From CAZPUI01 sp964415525 (GTDB lineage: Bacteria; Acidobacteriota; Holophagae; Holophagales; Holophagaceae), in assembly GCA_964415525.1 (NCBI GenBank), contig CAYQAS010000170.1:1-7160 (forward strand): a stretch of DNA of 7,160 nt, read 5' to 3'. How positions within the stretch are numbered: position 1 is the first letter of the stretch; each line of letters begins with the position of its first letter. The notes beneath the pieces are model-generated. The model worked only from the letters and a program-made list of their open reading frames with translations, was not told where the DNA came from and searched no databases. Both the position numbers and the translations under genes were made by a program. This document shows positions 1-6,600 of the stretch, piece by piece.

Positions 1-67
1 GCCCCTTCGCGTTGTCTGAGCGGATAGGGGAGGCGGAATGGCCTTGGCCATGGGACCGCGACACGGC
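1..67 (+). repeat. 67-bp direct repeat, copy 1
   Basis: This block recurs at 224-290 with a single mismatch (C at 56, A at 279), a spacing of 223 bp. Its first bases match the 3' arm of the hairpin at 205-233, so the repeat probably extends left beyond the window and includes a first copy of that hairpin. No open frame crossing it looks like a protein. It lies in a gene-free stretch and may come from a local tandem duplication of a region downstream of a gene. Confidence 0.85.
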
Positions 68-85
68 AAAGCCGTGGAGCGGTCC
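53..85. other. Hairpin with tandem G-A internal loop
   Basis: Bases 53-59 (ggaccgc) pair perfectly with 79-85 (gcggtcc). Bases 62-67 (cacggc) pair perfectly with 71-76 (gccgtg), closing an AAA triloop. Between the two helices sit GA (60-61) and GA (77-78), the arrangement known to form sheared tandem G-A pairs in RNA. The structure reads directly from the sequence; whether it is transcribed is unknown. Confidence 0.6.
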
Positions 86-87
86 GA

Positions 88-110
88 CGGAATGGGCGAC
101 GCCCATTCCG
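88..110. other. Perfect 10-bp hairpin with triloop
   Basis: Bases 88-97 (cggaatgggc) and 101-110 (gcccattccg) are exact reverse complements separated by three bases. The 3' arm can also pair with 32-41, so this hairpin has a competing long-range partner. No T-tract follows, so it is not a standard intrinsic terminator. Confidence 0.6.
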
Positions 111-119
111 CCCGAAGGG

Positions 120-140
120 CGCGGCCCACCCAGGGCCGCG
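120..140. other. 8-bp GC-only hairpin
   Basis: Bases 120-127 (cgcggccc) and 133-140 (gggccgcg) are exact reverse complements around a five-base loop. It is the third hairpin in a row after 53-85 and 88-110. In such GC-rich sequence a single short hairpin means little; the succession of perfect ones is what stands out. Confidence 0.45.
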
Positions 141-204
141 TCAGGCCGACCTTTGACGGTCTCAAGGAATTCAGCTCCGCGAAGTAGTTCGCCCGGATGC
201 AGAA

Positions 205-233
205 GCGAAGGGGCGCCAGCGGCGCCCCTTCGC
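205..233 (+). terminator. Strong 13-bp hairpin, terminator-like
   Basis: Bases 205-217 (gcgaaggggcgcc) and 221-233 (ggcgccccttcgc) form a perfect 13-bp stem with a three-base loop. On the plus strand it is followed by gttgtct, only a weak U-rich tail, so it would be a poor intrinsic terminator by the usual rule. It lies between the left edge and the 3' end of the minus-strand TetR gene, where a terminator serving converging genes is expected. A repeat-borne structural element is the alternative. Confidence 0.45.
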
Positions 234-290
234 GTTGTCTGAGCGGATAGGGGAGGCGGAATGGCCTTGGCCATGGGAACGCGACACGGC
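224..290 (+). repeat. 67-bp direct repeat, copy 2
   Basis: This is the second copy of the block at 1-67, with 66 of 67 bases identical. It starts inside the 3' arm of the perfect hairpin at 205-233. After 290 the two copies diverge completely. Copy 2 therefore lacks the partner strands that let copy 1 fold into the hairpin at 53-85, and its one mismatch falls in a base that is paired in copy 1. Confidence 0.85.
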
Positions 291-291
291 G

Positions 292-333
292 CCCCGGCGC
301 TGCTTCGCTCGCGGCATCAGCCCTTGGCCGGGG
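292..333 (-). terminator. Compound hairpin 3' of the TetR gene
   Basis: Bases 292-298 (ccccggc) pair with 327-333 (gccgggg), and inside them 299-302 (gctg) can pair with 318-321 (cagc). The structure starts 30 bp beyond the stop of the minus-strand TetR gene, a plausible place for transcript termination. There is no T-tract on either strand, so it could instead be chance folding of GC-rich DNA. Confidence 0.25.
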
Positions 334-362
334 TTGGGCGATGCACCTACAGCACTCCGATG

Positions 363-932
363 TCATGCCTGGGTCACCAGCGCCTCAAAGGCCTTTACCG
401 TCCGCTCCCGGGCCTTGGGATCCCGCATCACCCGCGACTGGAAGTGGTAGGCGAGGGTGATGGCGCGGAAGCCGAAGACGAGCTGTTCGACATCGGTGGC
501 CTGGGGCAGGACGTTGCGGAATTGTTCCGCCAGCCACGCTTCCGCCTTGTGCTGGCGCTCTACCAGGAAGTCCCGGGGGGCGCCCTCTCGGTCGTCAAAC
601 TCAAAGGCGGCACCCATCACTGGGCAGCCGCCGGGTAGTTCCGGCTGATCGATCCAGTCCAGCCAGCCCTTCAGCATGCCCTGGAGCCGTGGCAGGCCTT
701 CCGGCAGACCCGTCATGCGCTCGGCCAGGAACGCCTGGAAGCGCGCCACGGCATGTTCCAGCACCGCCACCTGCAGCGCCTCCTTGGAGCCGAAGTGGAC
801 GAAGAGGCCGCTCTTGGACATCGACAGCGCCGTCGCGAGGGAGCCGATGGTGAGTCCCTGCAGCCCGTCTCGGCTGGCGAGACACATGGCCTCATCCAGG
901 ATGCGGCTCCGCGTGTCGGCCCCTCGGCCCAT
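363..932 (-). CDS. TetR/AcrR-family transcriptional regulator
   Basis: This encodes a 189-residue protein, the usual size for a dimeric TetR-type repressor in the cytoplasm. The N-terminal DNA-binding domain covers residues 8-55. Its helix-turn-helix reads LTIGSLATALSMSKSGLFVHF (residues 27-47, the family hallmark) followed by GSKEAL. The C-terminal ligand/dimer domain contains GGCPVMGAAFEFDDR (residues 101-115), a pattern I associate with a common subgroup of TetR proteins. The ATG at 932 has a clear ribosome site, GGAGG (941-945 read on the minus strand), eight bases upstream. The ligand cannot be told from sequence. The nearest gene upstream is the divergent cupin gene, 490 bp away. A weak operator-like site (959-972) lies just ahead of the start, so autoregulation is plausible but inferred. 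Confidence 0.93.
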   Translation of the reverse strand: MGRGADTRSRILDEAMCLASRDGLQGLTIGSLATALSMSKSGLFVHFGSKEALQVAVLEHAVARFQAFLAERMTGLPEGLPRLQGMLKGWLDWIDQPELPGGCPVMGAAFEFDDREGAPRDFLVERQHKAEAWLAEQFRNVLPQATDVEQLVFGFRAITLAYHFQSRVMRDPKARERTVKAFEALVTQA

Positions 933-958
933 GGGTCAGTCCTCCGGAAGGGATGACG

Positions 959-972
959 GATCGTCGGTTCGA
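959..972 (-). promoter_or_regulatory. Weak second operator-like site near the TetR start
   Basis: Read on the minus strand this is tcgaaccgacgatc, which matches the cupin-side site (1363-1376) at 10 of 14 positions. It lies 26 bp upstream of the TetR ATG, a suitable spot for autorepression. The match is imperfect and the site itself is only weakly palindromic, so it is offered as a candidate only. Confidence 0.2.
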
Positions 973-1090
973 TTCCGCACCCTCCAGTGAGCCACGAAGT
1001 GATAGGAGGGCACACGAAAAAAAGAATGTGTTCATGTCGAGTTGCGTTCATTCGTTCAGAAACGCAGTCCGAGGGGTCGAAACCGCTCTG

Positions 1091-1123
1091 CTCGGGAATG
1101 GGCCCTCTGGGCGGTTTCCCGAG
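1091..1123. other. Hairpin in TetR-cupin gap
   Basis: Bases 1091-1098 (ctcgggaa) and 1116-1123 (ttcccgag) are exact reverse complements. Inside, 1102-1105 (gccc) pairs with 1109-1112 (gggc) around a TCT triloop, leaving a symmetric 3x3 internal loop. No T-tract follows on either strand. Its role is unknown; it may belong to an untranslated leader or a small RNA. Confidence 0.35.
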
Positions 1124-1347
1124 CTGCTGCCGCGCATCGTGATCTTCGACCGTATCCTCGTCTCAGGGCATACCGGAGTCGTGGTACACGGGTCCGATCC
1201 GGCTGGAGATGACCCCCTCCGTGGCTCCCGTGACCTCCCTTCGTGCCTCGTGGGTGGTTTGGGAGACCTGCGCATTCGGCGCGACCCCGAACAGGTGAGA
1301 GGGCTTCTGTGGGCCCAAGAATTTCCCTTGCGGGGATGGTGTGGAAA

Positions 1348-1362
1348 AATAATAATAATAAT
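1348..1362 (+). repeat. (AAT)5 microsatellite in promoter region
   Basis: Five perfect tandem AAT units stand out sharply in GC-rich surroundings, 60-75 bp before the cupin start. They could supply the AT-rich -10 region: TTGCGG (1328-1333) lies 17 bp before AATAAT (1351-1356), a modest match to a sigma-70 promoter. A change in unit number would alter promoter spacing, as in some phase-variable promoters, but that is only a possibility here. Confidence 0.75.
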
Positions 1363-1376
1363 ACGAACGGTCGTTC
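1363..1376 (+). promoter_or_regulatory. Putative TetR-type operator ahead of the cupin gene
   Basis: The segment acgaacggtcgttc contains the dyad GAACG-GT-CGTTC (1365-1376, five-base arms). An overlapping arrangement, ACGA-ACGG-TCGT (1363-1374), pairs 10 of 12 positions. Compact dyads with a CGGTCG-like core are typical of TetR-family operators. It lies immediately downstream of the AT-rich candidate -10 region, where a bound repressor would block transcription start. The TetR protein encoded at 363-932 is the obvious candidate binder; this is inference from position and form. Confidence 0.45.
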
Positions 1377-1422
1377 TAGTCTGTATGAGGGCAACGACCC
1401 CCCTTTCACCCAAGGAGTTCCC

Positions 1423-1875
1423 ATGACCCGCCAACCCGAATCCCTCCGCACCGGTCCGGCCTTTGCCGCCGCCAACTTCGGCTCCCCCGCTCAGTGGAGC
1501 GAGCACGTCCTGCAGCATCCGGCCCTGGGGCCCCTTCCCGGCAAGGTCTTCCTCGGGCAGACTCTGGCGCTGACGGGCATGGAGATATCCTTGGGCAGCC
1601 TGCCTCCTGGGGGTGCCATTCCCTTCCTCCATGCCCACCGGCAGAACGAGGAGCTCTATCTGGTGCTGAGCGGCGAAGGCGAGCTGCAGGTGGATGGCGA
1701 GGTGCTCGCCCTGCGTCCCGGCACCGCCGTGCGCGTGGCGCCGGAGGGCATGCGTTCCTGGCGCGCCACTGGTATGGATCCCTTGGCCTACCTTGTGATC
1801 CAGGCCAAGGCGGGCAGCCTCGAACAGGCCACCGGCGGCGATGGGGTCATCCCAGAACGCCAGCCGAGGTGGTGA
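1423..1875 (+). CDS. Small single-domain cupin protein
   Basis: This encodes a 150-residue protein with one cupin beta-barrel. Cupin motif 1 is complete: G64, then H70 and H72 (HAH), E77 and G84, giving the expected metal ligands. Motif 2 runs from G100 to P107-E-G109, but the usual histidine is Ser112 (RSWRA). Similar small cupins, as I recall them, share the RSW pattern, so this is probably a family trait rather than a defect. Metal binding would then rest on His70, His72 and Glu77. No substrate can be assigned; such proteins may be enzymes or small-molecule sensors. The ATG at 1423 has AAGGAG (1412-1417) five bases upstream; longer upstream frames run through the promoter region and are unlikely. 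It converges with yiaA, with 9 bp between the stops. Control by the neighbouring TetR protein is suggested by the dyad at 1363-1376. Confidence 0.88.
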   Translation: MTRQPESLRTGPAFAAANFGSPAQWSEHVLQHPALGPLPGKVFLGQTLALTGMEISLGSLPPGGAIPFLHAHRQNEELYLVLSGEGELQVDGEVLALRPGTAVRVAPEGMRSWRATGMDPLAYLVIQAKAGSLEQATGGDGVIPERQPRW

Positions 1876-1884
1876 GGAGCAGGG

Positions 1885-2289
1885 TCAATGCTGCGCGACT
1901 TCTTCCTGGTCCCGGACGACCTTCTGGACGGCAATCGCCGCGAAGAGGCTCAGGATGAAGGACATGGCGTAGAACCCCTTCTCGCTCAAGAGCAGTGTGG
2001 CATTCCGGAGGCCCACGGCGAGTAGCAGCACGGACACCGCCAGGGAGAACCAGCAAAGGCCGATGTAAAGGGATGTCACGCGCAATCCTTCCTGCCGGTC
2101 ACGAAGGGTCTTTTGGAGCGAGACTGCGGAGAATAGGCCGTACATCAGTACAATAAAATAATATCCCTTTTCGTTGAGTTGCATGGTCGCATTCACAAGG
2201 CCTATAAGATAGGCAACTACGCCTAGGATCAGTGCGATCCAGCATGCTGCGACAAACGCAAAGGAAGGGCGGGAGGTCTGAGGGGTCAT
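1885..2289 (-). CDS. yiaA: YiaA-type inner membrane protein (yiaAB two-helix repeats)
   Basis: This encodes a 134-residue, four-helix membrane protein that aligns by eye along most of its length with E. coli YiaA. It has two copies of the yiaAB two-helix unit 63 residues apart. The first has NEKGYYF (39-45) and QKTLRD (59-64); the second has SEKGFYA (102-108) and QKVVRD (122-127). Likely membrane segments are about 11-34, 44-58, 72-95 and 106-121. The biochemical role of YiaA is not established; in E. coli it is an inner membrane protein of unknown function. The ATG at 2289 has CGGAG five bases upstream on the minus strand. It lies 63 bp downstream of the DUF4105 gene on the same strand, so the two may be co-transcribed. 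Its DNA is clearly less GC-rich than the flanking DUF748 gene. Confidence 0.93.
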   Translation of the reverse strand: MTPQTSRPSFAFVAACWIALILGVVAYLIGLVNATMQLNEKGYYFIVLMYGLFSAVSLQKTLRDRQEGLRVTSLYIGLCWFSLAVSVLLLAVGLRNATLLLSEKGFYAMSFILSLFAAIAVQKVVRDQEEVAQH

Positions 2290-2352
2290 GATTACTCCGA
2301 GTGCAAGAGCGGTTAAGTGAATGGATCAGGATACCCACTTTGTCTTGACCAT

Positions 2353-3348
2353 TCATGGGGGCGGTTGGTTTGCACGGATCAGGGTGCTGAAGGCTGGATC
2401 TTGGCCTGCTCGCTCGGCGAGCGTGTTGACGATGGCTCGTTCCCGCAGTTCGGGAAAGGGCAGGGTGCGATGCAGAAATCCATTTTCGTAAAGCAGCTCG
2501 TCCAGATGACCGCTGGCTATGAGTTTCCAGCTCCAGGGTAGGCGGTCCGACAGGTGTCGAATGGGCCCGATCATGGCGGTGGTGCAATTGTCTGATAGTG
2601 CGTTGTACCACTCGGGGTGTTCCACGAGTCCATTGATCCGTTTGACATACTCCGTGAGCACTTGACGGGCAAGCATGGGCGGCGTATTAAGCCGATAGAG
2701 ACGACATATTTCCTTGCGATGATTGGTCCGCAGGCTAATTAAATCTCGCTCATCGCCAGCTACGATACAAAGTTCGTATTCTCGAAAGAATCCACGGAGG
2801 GCGGAATAGGCTTCCGTTTTTTCCTTTCGGGTCTCAACGCTGAATGCTAAATGCGAGCCCTGTCCGAAATCGAAGGAGAGGATCGTGTGGGCGATATGGC
2901 GAGGGCCCCATGAGACCAGGAACAGGTCCATGCCCTGCAGTCGGTTCAGGTCGTAGGCACGGTCTTCAAAGCGAACCTCGACATCCGACTCCGTTCGATA
3001 ACGGCAGTTGCGGACATTCCTGATCAGGAGGCGGTCCCCTTCCAGCTCGCCTCTTGGCACTGTGGCTACGTCAGGCATCCAGTCCCGATGGTTGGACGGC
3101 CGGGCGGCCATGAAGCCTGCCAGTACGACCAGAAACGCCAGCGCGAAACTCGCCAGGCCCACCGACGTCTTCAGTCGGATGAGCAGGAACAGGGCTGTGG
3201 CAGGCAGACAGATACCCAGGATGGCGGCCAGGGGCGAAGGGGCCGGGAGACGTAGCGCCATGGCGAGCCCCATCCAGAGTGCCAGGGGCAAGGCGAGGAG
3301 GCAGAGCAGAATTCTGCGGATCCAAGGGGCACGGAAGGGCGAAGGCAT
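2353..3348 (-). CDS. DUF4105 membrane protein, Lnb-like lipoprotein N-acyltransferase family
   Basis: This encodes 331 residues. Three hydrophobic segments (about 11-32, 38-57 and 63-82) anchor a soluble C-terminal domain expected to face the periplasm. That domain has the features of DUF4105 (PF13387): SWGPRHIAHTILSFDF with His151 and His154, the FFREYELCIVAG segment (188-198), and YNALSDNCTTAM (248-259) with the Asn254-Cys255 pair. In Enterococcus, the DUF4105 protein Lnb transfers an acyl chain to the N-terminal cysteine of lipoproteins. A conserved Cys/His thiol-acyltransferase chemistry is plausible here, but function in this organism is inferred. The ATG at 3348 has no ribosome site; instead a TACAAT box ends five bases upstream, suggesting a leaderless message. 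Base composition is more AT-rich than the flanking genes. It is probably transcribed with yiaA. Confidence 0.82.
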   Translation of the reverse strand: MPSPFRAPWIRRILLCLLALPLALWMGLAMALRLPAPSPLAAILGICLPATALFLLIRLKTSVGLASFALAFLVVLAGFMAARPSNHRDWMPDVATVPRGELEGDRLLIRNVRNCRYRTESDVEVRFEDRAYDLNRLQGMDLFLVSWGPRHIAHTILSFDFGQGSHLAFSVETRKEKTEAYSALRGFFREYELCIVAGDERDLISLRTNHRKEICRLYRLNTPPMLARQVLTEYVKRINGLVEHPEWYNALSDNCTTAMIGPIRHLSDRLPWSWKLIASGHLDELLYENGFLHRTLPFPELRERAIVNTLAERAGQDPAFSTLIRANQPPP

Positions 3349-3353
3349 GGGGT

Positions 3354-3359
3354 ATTGTA
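3354..3359 (-). promoter_or_regulatory. TACAAT -10 box of a possible leaderless promoter
   Basis: On the minus strand TACAAT matches the sigma-70 -10 consensus at five of six positions. It ends five bases before the ATG of the DUF4105 gene. Transcription would start at or within a base or two of that ATG. No good -35 box lies 16-18 bp further upstream, and no Shine-Dalgarno sequence lies between box and start, both of which are compatible with leaderless initiation. Confidence 0.35.
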
Positions 3360-3532
3360 CGTTCGCTTTGTTCCAAGCGATTCATGCGCATCCTGCTTTC
3401 TGGCTGACGGACCGATAAGGCCCAGCTCCCTATTCTTTGGCCCCTTATGACTGGAGACACTCCCGCAAGTGACCCAATTGGCGAGTTTTGGTGAGGATCC
3501 TGAGGCGCACCACTCCTGGAATTTACAGCCCT

Positions 3533-3546
3533 CCGAGGATCCTCGG
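3533..3546. repeat. Perfect 14-bp palindrome with a repeated half-core
   Basis: The sequence ccgaggatcctcgg is an exact 14-bp palindrome with no spacer. Nine of its bases, gaggatcct, also occur at 3493-3501, 42 bp away. A paired palindromic motif upstream of the DUF4105 gene could be an operator for a dimeric regulator. It could also be a chance GATC-centred palindrome. Confidence 0.5.
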
Positions 3547-3666
3547 TTCATGGTTCAGAACTGCTGTGCGGGGACTCGGGATGGGTCGCGAGCCCAGGGT
3601 AAGCTGCCGGTTTCACATCCATGAAAACGGACAGCAGCCCCTCGGTCGGTTGCCATGACCGGCCCC

Positions 3667-6600
3667 TCACTTCACCTTGAACCGCACGCCCGCGAGGGGC
3701 GCCGGCTGCCTGTCGCCCACGCGGAAGATGCGTGCGAGGTCAATGCCGGCGCGGACCAGGGCATCCTGGGCATGGACGGCGCGGCGGTCGGCGAGGACCT
3801 GCAGATGGGGCTCCACAGAGGGCAGGGTGTCTCGCAGTTCCTTGGCCATCACTTCGGGCGTGGGCTCTGGGCCAGGCTTGGTGCCCTTCGGTGTGGGGTG
3901 GCCGGCGCGCCAGGTGGCGAGGATCAGTGCGGGCCGCTCGGCTTCGAGCACGGGACCAGCGGTGCCCCGGGTCTTCGCCAGCAGGGCCTCGAAGCCTCGT
4001 TCGCGCAGGGCGTCACCATCGCGGGCAGGATCGATGGCGCCTTCCACTTCCACGCTGAGCTCTGGTCGGGCCTGGAGCGCCTTCGCGAGGGCGTCGAGGC
4101 TCTGGGTGCCAGCGACTTCCGGCTGGGCTTGACCCGGCTGGAAGGCCGCCTGGCTGAGATCCTGCTTGGCGCCGATGAGCCGGGCGAGACCGTCGAAGGG
4201 TGAGGTCGCCAGCTTGGTGAAGAGATTGCCGACGGCCTTCCAGATGGCCTTGCGCATCTTGAAGTCAGGCGAATCCAGCGTCCCGGCCACGGGAATGTCC
4301 GCCTCGATGACTCCGTGGCGGTCCCGCAGCAGGGCGAGCCCGAGCTTGATGGGCGCCTGGATGGCATCGGGGCCCGGGATCTTCTCCCCCAGGTAGAACT
4401 GGTCGAGCTTGGCGCGGTTCTCGGCCTCCAGCTTGCGCTGGCGGACCTTCCAGGCCACATCCAGATCCAGCTTGCCCTTGCGGAAGGCGTAGCCCAGGTA
4501 TTTGACGATATAGGGCGAGCTGGGGCTCAGATCCCAGCCCCGGGTTTGGACGGCGAGGTCCGAGTCCGCCATGGGGTCCAGCAGGTTGAAGCGGCCTCGG
4601 ATATCCAGGGGCGCGATGCCGTCCAACCGCGTGCGGAGCGTCACCGGAGCCGGTGCACCGGGAAGGGTGGAGAAGCCGGAGCCTTCGATGTCCAATCGCT
4701 CCAGGGCCACGGTGGCGGCGGGTTTCAGGGTGGCATCCTCGAAGGTGAAGGTGCCGTCCTTCAGGATGAGGCGGTCCAGGTGGATGGGGATCTGGGGCGC
4801 GGGGGCTGCAGGGCTTGGGGCGGGCGTCGCTGGGGGCACCTCAACAGGTGTGGGTGCCTTGGGCCGCGGTGTCTTTTCAGGGGCAGGAGTGGGTGCCACG
4901 CCGAGGGCCCGGGCGATGTTGGAACCGCCGGGTTCCAGCCGGAAGCGCGCGGTGGGGCGGTCCAGTTCCAGGCTGCCGACGCGGGCGGAGAGCGGCGCCA
5001 GGGTGAAGGCGATCCGCTTCAGGGCGAGGCCGGGCAGGTCCAGCAGCGCGCCGTCATCATTAGGATCCCGCAGGCTGAGGGCCGCGAGGGCTGCGTCGCC
5101 CTTGATGTCGAGTCGGGGCTTGGCGGAGAAGTCGCCCTCCAGTTTCAGTCGCGTGGTCAGGCGGCCCGAGGGCAGCGGAGCCTTGAGTGCGCTCGCCAGA
5201 TAGTTCGCCAGGGGCGGCAGCTCGAGATTCGTGAGGGTCAGCTCTGCCTGAAAATCTGGCTGCAGGGGATGGGCGGTGCCCGTCAGGCCCAGGCTGCCGC
5301 CGGTATGGAGGCTCGCCTCCAGCCGGAACGGCGTGAGGTCCTTGGGGTCGAGGGTGAATGGGCCGGTTTCCAGGCGCTTCAGGTCCAGGCCGGTGCGCAA
5401 TGGCTTGGGTAGGCTGCGGTCCTCGAAGGTGAAGCGCTGGGCCTCGATTCGGATGCGCTCCACGCGCAGGCGGAAGGGTTCGGGCGCGGGAGGCGGCGGG
5501 GTCGGTTTCGGGGCTGATTTCGACTTGGATTTCGGGGCAGGTTTGGGCGGTGCCTGGAGCTTCCGTTTCGGCGGGGCTGCTGCCGGCGGTGGCGTGGGTG
5601 CACCCACGAAGAGCCGGGGCAGGCTCAAGGAACCATCCGCCCCGCGGGTCACGGTCCAGTCCCCCTGCTCCAAGGCCACTTCGCCGATGGTCAATCGGCT
5701 GCCGAGGATGTCATAGCCGATCTGTTCGAAGTTCAGCGTCCGGACCTTGGCTTCCACGGGGCCCCCGGCCTGGGGCGCCAGTTCGAGGTTGGCGAGGCGA
5801 AGGCTGCCGTTCTTCAAGAGCACCTGCCGATGTCCGGCCTCCCAGGCAAAGGTGTAGCCGGTCTGGATCGCGCCAGTGCCTTGGCGGAGGTCGAAGCCCA
5901 CAAAGCGGCGGTAGTACGGGCTGTAACGGCGCAGGGGAAATCCCGTGAGGGCGAGGGTGCCTTCGGAACGGAGGGGCTCCAGTCCAAACGTGCCGTTCCA
6001 CGCCAGGGCCTCGCCCGTGGCACTGCGCAGTTCGAAGTGATGCTCGGTCTGGGCGCCCGGCTGGGTGCGGAAATCCTTGAGGGAGAGGCTGTACGGGCCG
6101 AGGTCCGCCAGGAAGGGCTCCGCGCCGCTGCGGTCTTCAAAAAGGGCCCGCGCACCCTTGAGGCTGAACGCCTGTACGTGGATGGTGCGGGGCGGTTTCG
6201 TCCCCGTGGGAGCGGCGGTTCCTTCGGTCATTGCAGCGGACTGGGAGGTCCCAGCGGCGGGCGTTGAGAGCCGCGCGAGGATGTCCGCGATGTTGGTGGC
6301 GCCGTCGGGAAGCAGCTGATACCGGGCCCGGAAGCCTTCCAGCTCGACCCGTTCAAGGACGATGTCGCGCCCGAAGAGGGAGCGTGCGCGGGGTTCCACG
6401 AGGAAATGATCGAAGCCGACCAGCACCTCGCCATCGGGTTCCATCACCGCGAAACCATCCAGGGTCAGGCGGAAGGAGTAGGGATTGTAGGTGGCTTTCT
6501 CTAGGCGCACCGGGCGGCCCAGCAGGGCGGAAAGCCGCTTGGGGACCTGCTTTTCGATGACCTTCGGCACCACCACGAAGCCCACCAGGGTGTAGAGTCC

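Larger units (their letters stand above)
933..1422. other. 490-bp divergent intergenic region, TetR to cupin
   Basis: No convincing gene is visible here. The open frames cross the (AAT)5 tract, giving runs of Ile, Asn or Tyr, and none resembles a known family. Contents I can support are an operator-like site near the TetR start (959-972), a poly-A run (1017-1023), a hairpin (1091-1123), and the AT-rich tract with dyad before the cupin gene (1348-1376). For a simple divergent promoter region it is unusually long. It could hide a small RNA or the remains of a gene. Confidence 0.5.
3349..3666. other. 318-bp gap between the DUF748 and DUF4105 genes
   Basis: No convincing gene is seen here. Readable structures are the perfect palindrome at 3533-3546 and the direct repeat of gaggatcct at 3493-3501 and 3535-3543. 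There is also a hairpin with a one-base bulge in which 3571-3578 pairs with 3589-3595 (ggg-a-ctcg / cgagccc). That hairpin lies about 70-95 bp beyond the DUF748 stop and could mark its transcript end, though it lacks a T-tract. Any promoter for the DUF4105 gene must lie at the left end of the gap. Confidence 0.45.

Noticed and set aside
1..340. CRISPR array
   Set aside because: Only two long repeats 223 bp apart occur, with no regular spacers, and no Cas gene is visible.
12..450. Open frames in the repeat region starting MSERIGEAEWPWPW, twice
   Set aside because: They share a start only because they lie in the 67-bp repeat. They diverge into unrelated low-quality sequence, and the second runs antisense into the TetR gene.
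963..986. A tRNA-like 3' end (ggttcgattcc followed by accctcca) in the TetR upstream region
   Set aside because: The T-loop fits the TTCRANY pattern, but the stem has only three good pairs. No acceptor or anticodon arm can be found upstream, and no integrase or element boundary is present. It is probably a coincidence.
1163..1345. Minus-strand frame with GC-rich third positions ending at a TGA (1163-1165)
   Set aside because: It has no start codon after the upstream in-frame TAG and no recognisable similarity. It is listed only as a weak hint of a decayed gene, not as a feature.
953..1426. A 157-codon plus-strand open frame ending in an ATGA overlap with the cupin start
   Set aside because: The overlap looks like translational coupling, but the frame runs through the AAT tract (five Ile in a row) and the promoter-like dyad. 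It has no ribosome site at its first ATG and resembles no family I know. The overlap is likely chance.
4315..5412. A 365-codon plus-strand open frame inside the DUF748 gene
   Set aside because: It is antisense to a clearly real, conserved protein. In GC-rich DNA long antisense frames arise from codon bias, and its translation is Gly/Arg/Gln-rich without any family signature.
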